Shown here: positions 1-9,565 of the stretch, piece after piece
Layout: the number at the start of each line of letters is the position of its first letter
How positions within the stretch are numbered: position 1 is the first letter of the stretch
DNA from: Streptomyces sp. NBC_01551
Lineage (GTDB): Bacteria; Actinomycetota; Actinomycetes; Streptomycetales; Streptomycetaceae
Direction: 5' to 3'
Length of the DNA stretch: 64,000 bases
Assembly (NCBI RefSeq): GCF_026339935.1
Contig: NZ_JAPEPX010000001.1
Span: forward strand, 928,501 to 992,500
The notes under the pieces: model-generated
The model's input: the letters and a program-made list of their open reading frames with translations, nothing else
Told to the model about the DNA's origin: nothing
The model's database searches: none
Made by a program: the position numbers and the translations under genes

Positions 1-488
1 ATCAGCGCGGCCGACAGCTGTTCGGTCCACGGCGCGGGCCCGGACGCGGCCGCGCGCTGCGCACCCACGAGTCCGCTCGACCCGAGCGGCGCGCCCAGCT
101 TGTCCTTCAGCTCCAGCAGCAGCTTCTGCGCACCCTTCTTGCCGATCCCCGGCACCGCCATCAGGGCCTTCTCGTCCCCCGTCGAGACGGCCAGCCGCAG
201 CGCGTCCGGGCTGTGCGCCCCGAGCATCGCCTGGGCGAGCCGCGGCCCGACCCCGCTCGCGGTCTGGAGCAGCTCGAACACCTGCCGCTCGTCGTCGTCC
301 GCGAAGCCGTACAGCGTGAGCGAGTCCTCCCGTACGACCAGCGACGTCGCCAGCCGCGCCGGCTCCCCGATCCGCAGGCCGGCGATGGTGTTCGGGGTGC
401 ACTGCACCGCCATGCCCACTCCCCCGACCTCGATCACGGCCAGGGTGGGGGCGAGCGCGGCGACCGCGCCGCTGACGAAAGCGATCAT
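1..488 (-). CDS. ruvA: Holliday junction branch migration protein RuvA, partial
   Basis: RuvA forms the tetramer that binds four-way DNA junctions and loads the RuvB motor. About 162 residues are visible, starting [19 protein letters not shown], and the C-terminal part lies beyond the window. The OB-fold start and the helix-hairpin-helix region ([13 protein letters not shown], then [20 protein letters not shown]) are clear. The ATG overlaps the ruvC stop in an ATGA junction, so the two are translationally coupled as in ruvCAB operons. The missing C-terminal domain III, which contacts RuvB, cannot be judged. Confidence 0.96.
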   Translation of the reverse strand, partial: MIAFVSGAVAALAPTLAVIEVGGVGMAVQCTPNTIAGLRIGEPARLATSLVVREDSLTLYGFADDDERQVFELLQTASGVGPRLAQAMLGAHSPDALRLAVSTGDEKALMAVPGIGKKGAQKLLLELKDKLGAPLGSSGLVGAQRAAASGPAPWTEQLSAAL

Positions 489-1015
489 GAAGGGCGGCCT
501 TTCGAGGCGTGCAGGGCGACCGCCTGCTGGAGGCGGTTCTGGGCGGGGGCCCGCCAGATGTGGCAGATGGCGAGCGCGAGCGCGTCGGCGGCGTCGGCCG
601 GTTTCGGCGGGGCGGAGAGCCGGAGCAGCCGGGTCACCATCGCCCCGACCTGCGCCTTGTCGGCCCGGCCGCTGCCGGTGACGGCGGCCTTGACCTCGCT
701 CGGGGTGTGCAGCGCGACCGGTATCCCGCGCCGCGCGGCGCACAGCATGGCGACGGCGCTCGCCTGGGCGGTGCCCATCACCGTACTGACGTTGTGCTGG
801 CTGAACACCCGCTCCACGGCGACGATTTCGGGCCGGTGTTCATCGAGCCACTCCTCGATGCCCCGCTCGATGGCGACGAGTCGGTGGCCCAACTCCGCGT
901 CCGCGGGCGTCCGTACGACCCCCACGCCGAGCATGGTCAGCGGACGGCCCGCGACTCCCTCGACCACGCCGACACCGCACCGGGTCAGCCCCGGGTCCAC
1001 ACCGAGCACGCGCAC
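485..1015 (-). CDS. ruvC: Crossover junction endodeoxyribonuclease RuvC
   Basis: RuvC is the Holliday-junction resolvase acting with RuvAB. The 176 residues match the usual family length. The RNase H-like acidic residues are visible: Asp in GVDPG at residue 7, Glu in AVERVFSQ near 68, and the C-terminal DAADALALA aspartates near 140. Start is GTG at 1015. It overlaps ruvA by 4 bp. A strong hairpin at 1073-1109 separates it from yebC upstream, so ruvCA(B) probably has its own promoter in the short gap or receives read-through. Confidence 0.97.
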   Translation of the reverse strand: MRVLGVDPGLTRCGVGVVEGVAGRPLTMLGVGVVRTPADAELGHRLVAIERGIEEWLDEHRPEIVAVERVFSQHNVSTVMGTAQASAVAMLCAARRGIPVALHTPSEVKAAVTGSGRADKAQVGAMVTRLLRLSAPPKPADAADALALAICHIWRAPAQNRLQQAVALHASKGRPS

Positions 1016-1072
1016 CGGGCCCCCCTCCTTCGATTGCCAGTGCGTGCAGGCTAACCGGCGGCACTGACAAAG

Positions 1073-1109
1073 CGACGGGCCGACGGGGTGTGTCCCCGTC
1101 GGCCCGTCG
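1073..1109 (-). terminator. Hairpin terminator after yebC
   Basis: A perfect 16-bp stem (1073-1088 with 1094-1109) closes a TGTGT loop just downstream of the yebC stop and upstream of ruvC. There is no long U-tract, which is common for terminators in high-GC actinomycetes. Confidence 0.75.
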
Positions 1110-1120
1110 TTGATGCCGGA

Positions 1121-1873
1121 TCAGGCGTCGACCTTCTCCATGACCTCGTCCGAGACGTCGAAGTTGGCGAAGACGTTCTGCACGTCGTCGCTGTCCTCCA
1201 GCGCGTCGATCAGCTTGAAGATCTTGCGCGCGCCCTCTTCGTCCAGCTCGACCTGCATGGTCGGCAGGAAGTTGGAGTCGGCCGAGTCGTAGTCGATGCC
1301 GGCCTGCTGGAGCGCGGTGCGGACCGCGACCATGTCGGTGGCCTCGCTGATGATCTCGAAGCTGTCGCCGAGGTCGTTGACCTCTTCGGCGCCCGCCTCG
1401 AGCACCGTCTCCAGGACGTCGTCCTCGGTGAGCTCGCCCTTGGGCAGCAGGACGACACCCTTGCGGTTGAACAGGTACGAGACCGAGCCCGGGTCGGCCA
1501 TCGAGCCGCCGTTGCGGGTCATGGCGACGCGCACGTCGGACGCGGCACGGTTGCGGTTGTCGGTGAGGCACTCGATGAGCACCGCGACACCGTTCGGACC
1601 GTAGCCTTCGTACATGATCGTCTCGTAGTCGGCGCCGCCGGCCTCAAGACCACCGCCGCGCTTGACCGCGGAGTCGATGTTCTTGTTGGGGACCGAGCTC
1701 TTCTTGGCCTTCTGAATGGCGTCGAAGAGCGTCGGGTTGCCGTCGATGTCGGCGCCGCCCATACGGGCCGCGACCTCGATGTTCTTGATCAGCTTCGCGA
1801 AGAGCTTGCCGCGCTTGGCATCGATCACGGCCTTCTTGTGCTTCGTCGTAGCCCATTTAGAGTGGCCGGACAT
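1121..1873 (-). CDS. YebC/PmpR (TACO1) family regulatory protein
   Basis: 250 residues, starting [20 protein letters not shown], the hallmark of the YebC/TACO1 family. Family members bind DNA or act on the ribosome (suppressing stalling at proline stretches) and were long annotated as transcriptional regulators. Length and conservation are full. It sits between pdxT and ruvC on the same strand, the arrangement known from Streptomyces and Mycobacterium. The start is supported by an AGGAGA ribosome-binding site about 8 bases upstream. Confidence 0.95.
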   Translation of the reverse strand: MSGHSKWATTKHKKAVIDAKRGKLFAKLIKNIEVAARMGGADIDGNPTLFDAIQKAKKSSVPNKNIDSAVKRGGGLEAGGADYETIMYEGYGPNGVAVLIECLTDNRNRAASDVRVAMTRNGGSMADPGSVSYLFNRKGVVLLPKGELTEDDVLETVLEAGAEEVNDLGDSFEIISEATDMVAVRTALQQAGIDYDSADSNFLPTMQVELDEEGARKIFKLIDALEDSDDVQNVFANFDVSDEVMEKVDA

Positions 1874-1930
1874 CCGCCTGTCTCCTTCGCGTAACCAACA
1901 GTGTTCGTCACCGATCCTACCGGGAGCTCG

Positions 1931-2521
1931 TCACAGCCCCGCGCGCACCATGTCGACGAAGTACGCGTGCACGCGGTCGTCGCCGGTCAGCTCGGGGTGG
2001 AACGAGGTCGCGAGGACGTTGCCCTGGCGCACGGCGACCGTGTGGCCGTCGTACGTCGCGAGCACCTCGACGGCGCCGCCGACCGATTCGACCCAGGGGG
2101 CGCGGATGAAGACGCCCTCGACCGGGCCGCCTGCCACGCCCGCGAACTCGACCTTCGCCTCGAAGGACTCGTTCTGGCGGCCGAAGGCGTTGCGGCGGAC
2201 GATCATGTCGATGCCGCCCAGCGTCTCCTGGTCCTCGCGGCCGTCGAGCAGCTTGTCGGCGAGCATGATCATGCCGGCGCAGGTGCCGTAGACCGGCATG
2301 CCGGCCTTCACGCGTTCGCGCAGCGGCTCCAGCATGCCGAACAGGACGGCGAGCTTCGACATCGTCGTGGACTCGCCGCCGGGGATCACCAGGGCGTCGA
2401 CCTCGGCGAGCTCCTCGGGACGCCGGACCGGCCTGGCCACGGCGTCCGCCGCGGCCAGGGCGATCAGGTGCTCCCGTACATCTCCCTGGAGGGCCAGGAC
2501 ACCGATAACGGGGGTGGTCAT
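1931..2521 (-). CDS. pdxT: Pyridoxal 5'-phosphate synthase glutaminase subunit PdxT
   Basis: Class I glutamine amidotransferase that supplies ammonia to PdxS in the ribose-5-phosphate-dependent PLP pathway. The 196 residues carry the catalytic cysteine in YGTCAGMIM near 80, the early glycine-rich GGESTTM motif, and the His/Glu pair in SFHPELT near 172. It follows pdxS by 5 bp on the same strand, so the two subunits are co-transcribed. Confidence 0.97.
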   Translation of the reverse strand: MTTPVIGVLALQGDVREHLIALAAADAVARPVRRPEELAEVDALVIPGGESTTMSKLAVLFGMLEPLRERVKAGMPVYGTCAGMIMLADKLLDGREDQETLGGIDMIVRRNAFGRQNESFEAKVEFAGVAGGPVEGVFIRAPWVESVGGAVEVLATYDGHTVAVRQGNVLATSFHPELTGDDRVHAYFVDMVRAGL

Positions 2522-2526
2522 GGTGA

Positions 2527-3444
2527 CTACCAGCCGCGGTTGGCGTAGCGCTCGGCCTCGGGGAGGGTGTCGCAGTTGATGCCGACCATGGCCTCGCCCA
2601 GGTTGCGGGAAGCGTCCGCGATGATCTTCGGGTCGTCGTAGAAGGTGGTGGCCTTCACGATGGCCGCGGCGCGCTTGGCCGGGTCGCCGGACTTGAAGAT
2701 GCCGGAGCCGACGAAGACGCCCTCGGCGCCGAGCTGGCGCATCAGCGCGGCGTCGGCCGGGGTGGCGACGCCACCGGCGGAGAACAGCACGACCGGGAGC
2801 TTGCCGAGCTCGGCGACCTCCTTGACGAGCTCGTACGGGGCGCGCAGCTCCTTGGCGGCGGCGAACAGCTCGTTGTTGTCGTAGCCGCGCAGGCGGGCGA
2901 TCTCGTTCTTGATCTGGCGCAGGTGGCGGACGGCCTCGACGACGTTGCCGGTGCCGGCCTCGCCCTTCGAGCGGATCATGGCCGCGCCCTCGGCGATGCG
3001 GCGCAGGGCCTCACCGAGGTTGGTGGCGCCGCAGACGAAGGGGGTGGTGAACGCCCACTTGTCGGAGTGGTTGACCTCGTCGGCCGGGGTCAGGACCTCG
3101 GACTCGTCGATGTAGTCGACGCCGAGGGACTGGAGCACCTGGGCCTCGACGAAGTGGCCGATGCGGGACTTGGCCATGACCGGGATCGAGACGGCCTCGA
3201 TGATCTCTTCGATCATGTTCGGGTCGGACATGCGCGCGACGCCGCCGTCCTTGCGGATGTCCGCGGGGACCCGCTCCAGAGCCATGACGGCCACGGCGCC
3301 GGCGTCCTCGGCGATCTTCGCCTGCTCGGCGTTGACCACGTCCATGATCACACCGCCCTTGAGCTGCTCGGCCATGCCGCGCTTGACGCGGGAGGTGCCG
3401 ATCGCGGACTCAGCGGACTGCGGGGTGGAGGGAAGCGTGCTCAC
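2527..3444 (-). CDS. pdxS: Pyridoxal 5'-phosphate synthase lyase subunit PdxS
   Basis: Synthase subunit of the DXP-independent vitamin B6 pathway. It condenses ribose-5-phosphate, glyceraldehyde-3-phosphate and ammonia to PLP in a dodecameric (beta/alpha)8 barrel. The 305-residue protein begins [12 protein letters not shown] and then [19 protein letters not shown], highly conserved. The two active-site lysines lie in [10 protein letters not shown] and [11 protein letters not shown]. It is the first gene of the pdxST pair. A GAGTGAGG ribosome-binding site precedes the ATG. Confidence 0.98.
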   Translation of the reverse strand: MSTLPSTPQSAESAIGTSRVKRGMAEQLKGGVIMDVVNAEQAKIAEDAGAVAVMALERVPADIRKDGGVARMSDPNMIEEIIEAVSIPVMAKSRIGHFVEAQVLQSLGVDYIDESEVLTPADEVNHSDKWAFTTPFVCGATNLGEALRRIAEGAAMIRSKGEAGTGNVVEAVRHLRQIKNEIARLRGYDNNELFAAAKELRAPYELVKEVAELGKLPVVLFSAGGVATPADAALMRQLGAEGVFVGSGIFKSGDPAKRAAAIVKATTFYDDPKIIADASRNLGEAMVGINCDTLPEAERYANRGW

Positions 3445-3528
3445 GGGTTGACCTCACTCGAAGGAAAAGGAAGACGGGTGCTGCGGGTGTACTCGGCGAG
3501 CAAACCGTCATCGACCAGTCCACTGCAA

Positions 3529-3566
3529 GGGCCAATGCGGAGCCGGTGGCTCCTTCCAAATTGGCC
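3529..3566 (-). terminator. Nested hairpin between the PIM operon and pdxST
   Basis: GGCCAAT (3530-3536) pairs with ATTGGCC (3560-3566), enclosing a second stem GGAGCC/GGCTCC (3539-3544 and 3548-3553). It lies 21 bp after the stop of the small membrane protein and about 80 bp ahead of pdxS. Termination of the upstream operon is the simplest reading; a role in the pdxS leader is possible. Confidence 0.45.
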
Positions 3567-3586
3567 TTCGGGTACAACTCGCGGCC

Positions 3587-4126
3587 TCAGGGGCGGTCGG
3601 CGAGGTCCGCCGGGGGTTCGTCGTCCATCTCGAAGGCGAGCGGGAACGGCGCGTGTCCCGCCAGTCTGAACCAGCGGACCTTGCGGTGCCTGCGCAGCGC
3701 GCGGGCGGCGCGCACGGCGTCGTTGAGGAACCGCCGGGCCATCGGCACCCGGCGGACGGCCGCCGCCAGTTCCTCGGCCGCGGCCTCGCCGCCCGGGGCG
3801 GCCTTCACGGCCTCGACCTGGTCGGCGTCGGCGAACACCGCGCGCAGCGCCTGGCTGAGCTCGCTCTCGGCGACCTCGCGGTGCTCCTCCTCGGCCTGGC
3901 GGGCGGCGTGGGCGGCCTCGTAGAGCACGAGCGAGGAGGCGGGGTCCAGCACCCCGGAGGTCGCCACCTCCAGCACCACGGAGGCCCGGCGCACGAGCTG
4001 GGCGTCCAGGGCGGCGCGGGCGGCGTCCATGCGGGTGTGCAGCCGGTCGAGCCGCCCGGCGGTCCAGCTGAGGTAGACCCCGATGACGCCGAGCGCCAGG
4101 GCGATCCAGACAAGGGTTTCGATCAC
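3587..4126 (-). CDS. Conserved small membrane-anchored protein
   Basis: Unknown function. About 179 residues from the GTG at 4126, starting VIETLVWIALALGVIGVYLS, one N-terminal membrane segment (residues 3-20). A long Ala/Arg/Glu-rich helical, probably coiled-coil, cytoplasmic part follows (RLDRLHTRMDAARAAL and RQAEEEHREVAESELSQAL). An upstream in-frame start would add 13 residues but would put charged sequence before the membrane helix, so I prefer 4126. It is downstream of pimA on the same strand with an 89-bp gap, a position held in streptomycete and mycobacterial PIM loci. Confidence 0.85.
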   Translation of the reverse strand: MIETLVWIALALGVIGVYLSWTAGRLDRLHTRMDAARAALDAQLVRRASVVLEVATSGVLDPASSLVLYEAAHAARQAEEEHREVAESELSQALRAVFADADQVEAVKAAPGGEAAAEELAAAVRRVPMARRFLNDAVRAARALRRHRKVRWFRLAGHAPFPLAFEMDDEPPADLADRP

Positions 4127-4215
4127 GGGCCGCGACTTTACCCGCGAAGTCACCCCCGAATTCACCCGCGAACGCGCGGGTCAGGTCCCGGCCGGGCGCT
4201 GGCCGGGGCCTGACG

Positions 4216-5379
4216 TCACGTCTCCCGGGACAGCCCCCAGCGGGTGCGCAGCGGGACCCGCTCGTCGGCGGCCACCGCGGCCGCGCCGTCCGTCACCGTC
4301 TCGTAGACGGCCAGGATGTCCGCGCCCACCGTCGACCAGTCGAAACGGCGTACGTGCGCCGAGCCGCGGGCGCTCAGTTCCGCCCGTCGCGCCGGGTCGC
4401 GCAGCAGCCGTACGGCGGCGGCGGCCAGGTCGTCGGCGTCCTCATTGGCGAAGAGCTCGCCGGCCGCCCCCTGGTCCAGGACCTGCGCGAACGCGTCGAG
4501 GTCGGAGGCCAGCACCGCGGCGCCCGCCGAGAGGGCCTCGACGAGGATGATCCCGAAGCTCTCGCCGCCGGTGTTGGGCGCGACGTACACGTCGACGCTG
4601 CGCAGCAGTCGCGCCTTGTCCTCGTCGGAGACCATGCCGAGGAACTCGACGCGCGAGCGCAGCCCGGCCGGGAGGGAGGCCACCGCCTCCTCCTCGTCGC
4701 CGCGGCCCGCCACCAGCAGCCGTACGTCCGGGCACTGCTCCACGATGCGCGGGAAGGCCGCCATCAGCACGGGCAGGCCCTTGCGCGGCTCGTCGATGCG
4801 GCCGATGAAGCCCAGGGTCCGCCCGGACCAGTCGGGATTGGGCTCTGCCTCGGCGAAGAAGTCCACGTCGACGCCGTTGGGGATCACGACGGCGTCGCCG
4901 CCGAGGTGCTCGACGAGCGTGCGCCGCGCGTACTCGCTCACCGCGATCCGCGCGCTGATCTTCTCCAGAGCGGGCTGGAGGATGGGGTACGCCGCGATCA
5001 TGGCCCGCGAGCGCGGGTTCGAGGTGTGGAAGGTGGCCACGATCGGCCCCTGCGCCGCCCAGCAGGACAGCAGTCCCAGCGAGGGCGAGGCGGGCTCGTG
5101 GATGTGGATCACGTCGAAGACCCCGTCGTGCAGCCAGCGCCGGACCCGGGCCGCAGAGAGGAACCCGAAGTTCAGCCGGGCCACCGACCCGTTGTACGGC
5201 ACCGGAACCGCCCGCCCCGCCGAGACCACGTAGGGCGGCAGCGGGGTCTCGTCGTCCGCCGGGGCCAGCACCGAGACCTCGTGGCCGAGGCGGATGAGGT
5301 GCTCGGCGAGGTCCCGGATGTGGAACTGGACGCCGCCCGGCACGTCCCAGGAGTAGGGGCACACGATGCCGATCTTCAC
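4216..5379 (-). CDS. pimA: Phosphatidylinositol alpha-mannosyltransferase PimA
   Basis: GT4-family, GT-B fold glycosyltransferase that moves mannose from GDP-mannose to phosphatidylinositol on the inner face of the membrane, the first PIM step. The 387 residues start VKIGIVCPYSWDVPGGVQ (GTG) with the acceptor-side GGVQFHI loop. The donor-binding EX7E motif is GESFGIILVEALSAGA near residue 275. It overlaps the upstream acyltransferase stop by 4 bp. Context (acyltransferase, then PI-phosphate synthase) supports pimA rather than a generic GT4 enzyme. Confidence 0.93.
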   Translation of the reverse strand: MKIGIVCPYSWDVPGGVQFHIRDLAEHLIRLGHEVSVLAPADDETPLPPYVVSAGRAVPVPYNGSVARLNFGFLSAARVRRWLHDGVFDVIHIHEPASPSLGLLSCWAAQGPIVATFHTSNPRSRAMIAAYPILQPALEKISARIAVSEYARRTLVEHLGGDAVVIPNGVDVDFFAEAEPNPDWSGRTLGFIGRIDEPRKGLPVLMAAFPRIVEQCPDVRLLVAGRGDEEEAVASLPAGLRSRVEFLGMVSDEDKARLLRSVDVYVAPNTGGESFGIILVEALSAGAAVLASDLDAFAQVLDQGAAGELFANEDADDLAAAAVRLLRDPARRAELSARGSAHVRRFDWSTVGADILAVYETVTDGAAAVAADERVPLRTRWGLSRET

Positions 5380-6290
5380 TGCGTGCGCTCCCCCTGGTCG
5401 TCCAGGTCGTCCAGCCACAGCCGCTGCAGCATGTGCCAGTCCTGAGGGTGCTCGGCGATCCCGAGCGCGAAGGCGTCGGCCACGGCCTGGGTCATGGCGG
5501 CCGTCTTCTCGACCCGGGTGCCGTCGCGCGGCACCGGAACCTCGGGGTGGATCCGCCCGTACAGCTTCGGGGTGTCCCCGTAGTACAGGGTGACGGGCAG
5601 CAGCACGGCGCCCGTCTGCTGCGCGAGCAGCGCCGGCCCGGCCGGCATCCGCGCGGCCGCGCCGAAGAAGTCCACCTGGACCCCGGAGGCCGACAGGTCC
5701 CGGTCGGCGACCAGGCAGATCAGGCCGCCCGAGCGCAGCCGGCGCGCCAGGGTGCCGAAGGTGGAGCCGCCGCTGTGCGGCAGGACCTCCATGCCCAGGC
5801 TCTCGCGGTAGGCCACGAAGCGGTCGTACAGCGATTCGGGCTTGAGGCGCTCGGCGACCGTGGTGAACGGGATGCCCAGGTGCCCGGTGGCCCAGGCCCC
5901 GGCGAGGTCCCAGTTGGCCAGGTGCGGAAGGGCGACTATGACGCCGCGCCCGGAGGCGATGGCCTCGCGGAGGATGTGGTCGTCCTTGATCTCGACGTCC
6001 GTGCCGAAGCGCTGCCGGTCCATCGCCGGCAGGCGGAACGATTCCATCCAGTAGCGCATGTACGAGCGCATGCCCGCCTTGGACAGCTCGCGCAGCCGCT
6101 CGGGGCTCGCGTCCGGCACCACCCGGGCCAGGTTCGACTCCAGCCGCAGCACGCTCTTGCCGCGCCGCTTCCAGGTGTGGTCGGCGATGCGCCGGCCCAG
6201 GGCCACGGCCGCGGGCTCGGGGAGCTTCTTGACCCCGGCCCAGCCGAGCCCGTACAGGCCGTCGACCAGCTTCTCCCGCGTCGTGCCCAT
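5376..6290 (-). CDS. Phosphatidylinositol mannoside acyltransferase (LpxL/HtrB family)
   Basis: Transfers an acyl group to the mannose of PIM1/PIM2, the role shown for mycobacterial PatA (Rv2611c). 304 residues from MGTTREKLVDGLYGLGW. The family HX4D catalytic motif is HLANWD near residue 130. Further conserved blocks are LVADRDLSASG and LLAQQTGAVLLPVTLYY. The start codon overlaps the stop of pgsA (TGATG) and the stop overlaps the pimA start, so the three genes form one coupled operon. Confidence 0.93.
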   Translation of the reverse strand: MGTTREKLVDGLYGLGWAGVKKLPEPAAVALGRRIADHTWKRRGKSVLRLESNLARVVPDASPERLRELSKAGMRSYMRYWMESFRLPAMDRQRFGTDVEIKDDHILREAIASGRGVIVALPHLANWDLAGAWATGHLGIPFTTVAERLKPESLYDRFVAYRESLGMEVLPHSGGSTFGTLARRLRSGGLICLVADRDLSASGVQVDFFGAAARMPAGPALLAQQTGAVLLPVTLYYGDTPKLYGRIHPEVPVPRDGTRVEKTAAMTQAVADAFALGIAEHPQDWHMLQRLWLDDLDDQGERTQ

Positions 6291-6955
6291 CAGGCGGCCC
6301 CGCCCTCGGCGACGGCGGCGGCCGCGTCGGCCTCGGCCGCCTCGCGGCGTACGGTGACCACCCGCTGGATCAGCGTGACCAGCGAGCCGACGGCCACGAC
6401 CCACAGCGCGATCGGCAGCAGCACGCCGATCCAGGACGGCACCCCGAAGGTCTCCAGCCCGGACAGACCGGCCGCGACCAGCGAGATCACCAGGCGTTCG
6501 GCGCGCTCGATGAGCCCGTTGACGGCCACCGGCAGGCCGATCGACTCGCCGCGCGCCTTGGTGTACGAGACCACCTGGCCGCTGGCCAGGCAGAAGATCG
6601 CCACCGCGCACAGCACGTTGTCGTTGCCGTTGCCCGCGTACCAGAGCGCGAGGCCGCCGAAGATCGCGGCGTCCGCGACCCGGTCGAGCGTGGAGTCGAG
6701 GAACGCGCCCCACCGGCTGGAGACGCCGGCCTGGCGGGCCATGTTCCCGTCCACCAGGTCGGAGAACACGAAGAGGGTGATGGTGATCGTGCCCCAGAAG
6801 AACTCGCCGCGGGGGAAGAAGACCAGCGCTCCGGCCACCACTCCGGCCGTGCCGATCAGGGTGACCGCGTCCGGGCTCACCCCCCGCCGGAGCAGAAAAG
6901 CGGCGAATGGCGTGAGAACACGCGTGAAGAATGCACGCGCGTACTTGTTCAGCAT
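6290..6955 (-). CDS. pgsA: Phosphatidylinositol phosphate synthase (CDP-alcohol phosphatidyltransferase)
   Basis: Makes phosphatidylinositol-phosphate from CDP-diacylglycerol and inositol-1-phosphate, the substrate route for PIMs. 221 residues with about six membrane segments. The signature D-x2-D-G-x2-A-R-x8-G-x3-D-x3-D is present as DLVDGNMAR followed by RWGAFLDSTLDRVAD (residues about 66-96). The C-terminus is an Ala/Glu tail. First gene of the PIM operon. The ATG at 6955 gives the normal N-terminus MLNKYARAFFTRVL. The alternative upstream start adds about 90 unlikely residues. Confidence 0.94.
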   Translation of the reverse strand: MLNKYARAFFTRVLTPFAAFLLRRGVSPDAVTLIGTAGVVAGALVFFPRGEFFWGTITITLFVFSDLVDGNMARQAGVSSRWGAFLDSTLDRVADAAIFGGLALWYAGNGNDNVLCAVAIFCLASGQVVSYTKARGESIGLPVAVNGLIERAERLVISLVAAGLSGLETFGVPSWIGVLLPIALWVVAVGSLVTLIQRVVTVRREAAEADAAAAVAEGGAA

Positions 6956-7248
6956 GGCCTTCCCAGAGGGTCGCTGGGCCGCACGGCCACATCGGCCACC
7001 GGCTGGCCCATCGTAGCCAGCGCCCCGGGCGCGCAGCGCCGCGCACCCACCGGTTCGCGCCGGACAATCCCCGCGCCACCTCCGCGTCACACTCCGGCCG
7101 GCGCCCGGTACGACGTATGGACGGAGTGTGACGGCAGTGCAAAGCTCGAAGGGCCGCGTTTTCTCCGGAACGACTTCTTCCACACCGTGGACACCCTCAT
7201 CACCCCCGAACATCCTCCTCACCGTCACAACCGGGAGGCACGAGCATC
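6956..7248. other. Divergent intergenic region, pgsA / EF-G-like gene
   Basis: 293 bp between two divergently read genes. It should hold both promoters. I find no confident -35/-10 pair or long hairpin. The only clear signal is a GGGAGG ribosome-binding site at about 7231 for the EF-G-like gene. Confidence 0.4.
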
Positions 7249-9444
7249 ATGGGAGCCACCTCACACCACGCCGGGGCCGCCGGCAGGGCACTGACGGCCG
7301 ACCGCCCCTCCTCGATACGCAACGTCGTGCTGGTCGGCCACAGCGGAGCCGGTAAGACCACCCTGGCGGAAGCCCTGGCCCTGACCGCGGGCGCGGTCAA
7401 CCGGGCGGGCCGGGTCGAGGACGGCGGGACCGTCTCCGACTACGACGAGATCGAACACCGCCGACAACGTTCCATCCAGCTGTCCCTCGTCCCCGTCGAA
7501 TGGGGCGGGATCAAGATCAACATCCTGGACACCCCCGGATACGCCGACTTCGTCGGTGAGCTCAGGGCCGGTCTGCGCGCCGCGGACGCGGCCCTTTTCG
7601 TCATCTCGGCCTCCGACGGGATCGACGGCGCGACCCGCATGGTCTGGGACGAGTGCGAGGCCGTGGGCATGCCCCGGGCCATCGTCGTCACCCATTTGGA
7701 GGCAGCCCGCGCCGACTACGCGCAGATGACCTCCGTCTGCGGCGAGATCTTCGGCGCCGAGGACCCCGACGCCGTGATCCCCCTCTACCTGCCCCTGTAC
7801 GGGCCCGCCGGGCCCGACGGGCACGCCCCCGTCGCCGGCCTCCTCGGCCTGCTCTCCCAGCGCGTCTACGACTACACCTCCGGCGAGCGCGTCGAACGCG
7901 ACCCGGAGCCCGACGAGCTCGCCCTCATCACCGACGCCCGCTCCCGACTGATCGAGGGGATCATCGCCGAGAGCGAGGACGAGGGCCTCATGGACCGCTA
8001 CCTCGGCGGCGAGGACATCGACTTCAAGACCCTCGTCGACGACCTGGAGCGCGCCGTCGCCCGCGGCACCTTCCACCCCGTCCTGATGGCCGCCCCGGCC
8101 ACCGACGGCGCCCGCCAGGGCCTCGGCACCGTCGAACTCCTCGAACTGGTCACCGGCGGCTTCCCCACCCCGCTGGAGCGGGCCGCCGTCACCGTCACCT
8201 CCCCGGACGGGGCCGCCCGCCCCGACGCCACCTGCGACCCCGAGGGGCCACTGGTCGCCGAGGTCGTCAAGACCTCCTCCGACCCCTACGTCGGCCGCGT
8301 CTCCCTCGTCCGCGTCTTCTCCGGCACCCTGCGCCCGGAGGAGACCGTGCACGTCAGCGGCCACGGGCTCACCGACCGGGGGCACGAGGACCATGACGTG
8401 GACGAACGCGTCGGCGCCCTCTCCTCCCCCTTCGGCAAGCAGCAGCGCACCCTCACCCGGGTCATCGCCGGCGACCTCGCCTGCGTGGCCAAACTCACCC
8501 GCGCCGAGACCGGCGACACCCTCTCCGACAAGGACCGGCCGCTCCTCATGGAACCCTGGCCGATGCCCGACCCGCTGCTCCCCCTCGCCATCGAGGCCCA
8601 CAGCAAGGCCGACGAGGACAAGCTCTCCCAGGGCCTGGCCCGGCTCGTCGCCGAGGACCCGACGATGCGGCTGGAACAGAACCCGCACACCCACCAGGTC
8701 GTCCTGTGGTCCCTCGGCGAGGCGCACCAGGACGTCGCCCTCGAACGGCTGCGCACCCGGTACGGGGTCCAGGTGGACGCCGTCCCCCACAAGGTCAGCC
8801 TGCGCGAGACCTTCGGGGCCAAGGCCACCGGGCGCGGCCGCCACGTCAAACAGTCCGGCGGGCACGGCCAGTTCGCCATCTGCGAGATCGAGGTGGAGCC
8901 GCTCCCGCCCGGCAGCGGCGTCGAGTTCGTCGACAAGGTCGTCGGCGGCTCCGTCCCGCGCCAGTTCATCCCGTCCGTGGAGAAGGGCGTACGGTCGCAG
9001 GCCGCCCGCGGGCTCGCCGCCGGCTACCCGCTGGTCGACGTGCGCATCACCCTGCTCGACGGCAAGGCGCACTCGGTGGACTCCTCCGACGCCGCCTTCC
9101 AGACGGCCGGGGCGCTCGCGCTGCGGGAGGCCGCCGCGGAGGCCCGCATCCACCTCCTCGAACCGGTGGCCGAGCTCGACGTGAGCGTCCCCGACGAGTA
9201 CGTCGGCCCCGTCATGAGCGACCTCGCCGGCCGCCGCGGCCGCGTCGTCGGCACCGAACAGGCCGGCCCCGGCCGGACCCGGGTGCGCGCCGAGATCCCC
9301 GAGATCGAGATCGGCCGCTACGCCGTGGAGCTGCGCTCCGTATCGCACGGCACGGGCCGGTTCGCCCGGGCCTACGCCCGCCACGAACCCATGCCACCAC
9401 AACTGGCGGACAAGATTCGCGAACAGGCAGAGAAGGGAACCTAG
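7249..9444 (+). CDS. Elongation factor G-like GTPase
   Basis: 731-residue five-domain EF-G-like protein, not the housekeeping fusA. The P-loop is GHSGAGKT near residue 27 and the G3 motif is DTPGYADF near 94. The usual G4 NKxD box is replaced by THLE (VTHLEAARADY), and the G2 region reads RRQRSIQLS rather than the canonical RGITI. The domain IV/V tail is intact (GGSVPRQFIPSVEKGVR, then VSHGTGRFARAYARHEPMP). It resembles the actinobacterial EF-G2/FusA2 group, which lacks ordinary translocase behaviour. Single gene with its own GGGAGG site. The unknown membrane gene follows 121 bp later. Confidence 0.9.
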   Translation: MGATSHHAGAAGRALTADRPSSIRNVVLVGHSGAGKTTLAEALALTAGAVNRAGRVEDGGTVSDYDEIEHRRQRSIQLSLVPVEWGGIKINILDTPGYADFVGELRAGLRAADAALFVISASDGIDGATRMVWDECEAVGMPRAIVVTHLEAARADYAQMTSVCGEIFGAEDPDAVIPLYLPLYGPAGPDGHAPVAGLLGLLSQRVYDYTSGERVERDPEPDELALITDARSRLIEGIIAESEDEGLMDRYLGGEDIDFKTLVDDLERAVARGTFHPVLMAAPATDGARQGLGTVELLELVTGGFPTPLERAAVTVTSPDGAARPDATCDPEGPLVAEVVKTSSDPYVGRVSLVRVFSGTLRPEETVHVSGHGLTDRGHEDHDVDERVGALSSPFGKQQRTLTRVIAGDLACVAKLTRAETGDTLSDKDRPLLMEPWPMPDPLLPLAIEAHSKADEDKLSQGLARLVAEDPTMRLEQNPHTHQVVLWSLGEAHQDVALERLRTRYGVQVDAVPHKVSLRETFGAKATGRGRHVKQSGGHGQFAICEIEVEPLPPGSGVEFVDKVVGGSVPRQFIPSVEKGVRSQAARGLAAGYPLVDVRITLLDGKAHSVDSSDAAFQTAGALALREAAAEARIHLLEPVAELDVSVPDEYVGPVMSDLAGRRGRVVGTEQAGPGRTRVRAEIPEIEIGRYAVELRSVSHGTGRFARAYARHEPMPPQLADKIREQAEKGT

Positions 9445-9565
9445 TTGACATAGCGCTTCGGCGGCCGCCCACCCAACCAGCTTGCGGTGGGCGGTATTTC
9501 CCTGTCCCATGACCATGGGGCACGCCGCGCGGATAGGCTCTTCCGCGCGGCAAAGAGCAGCAGCA

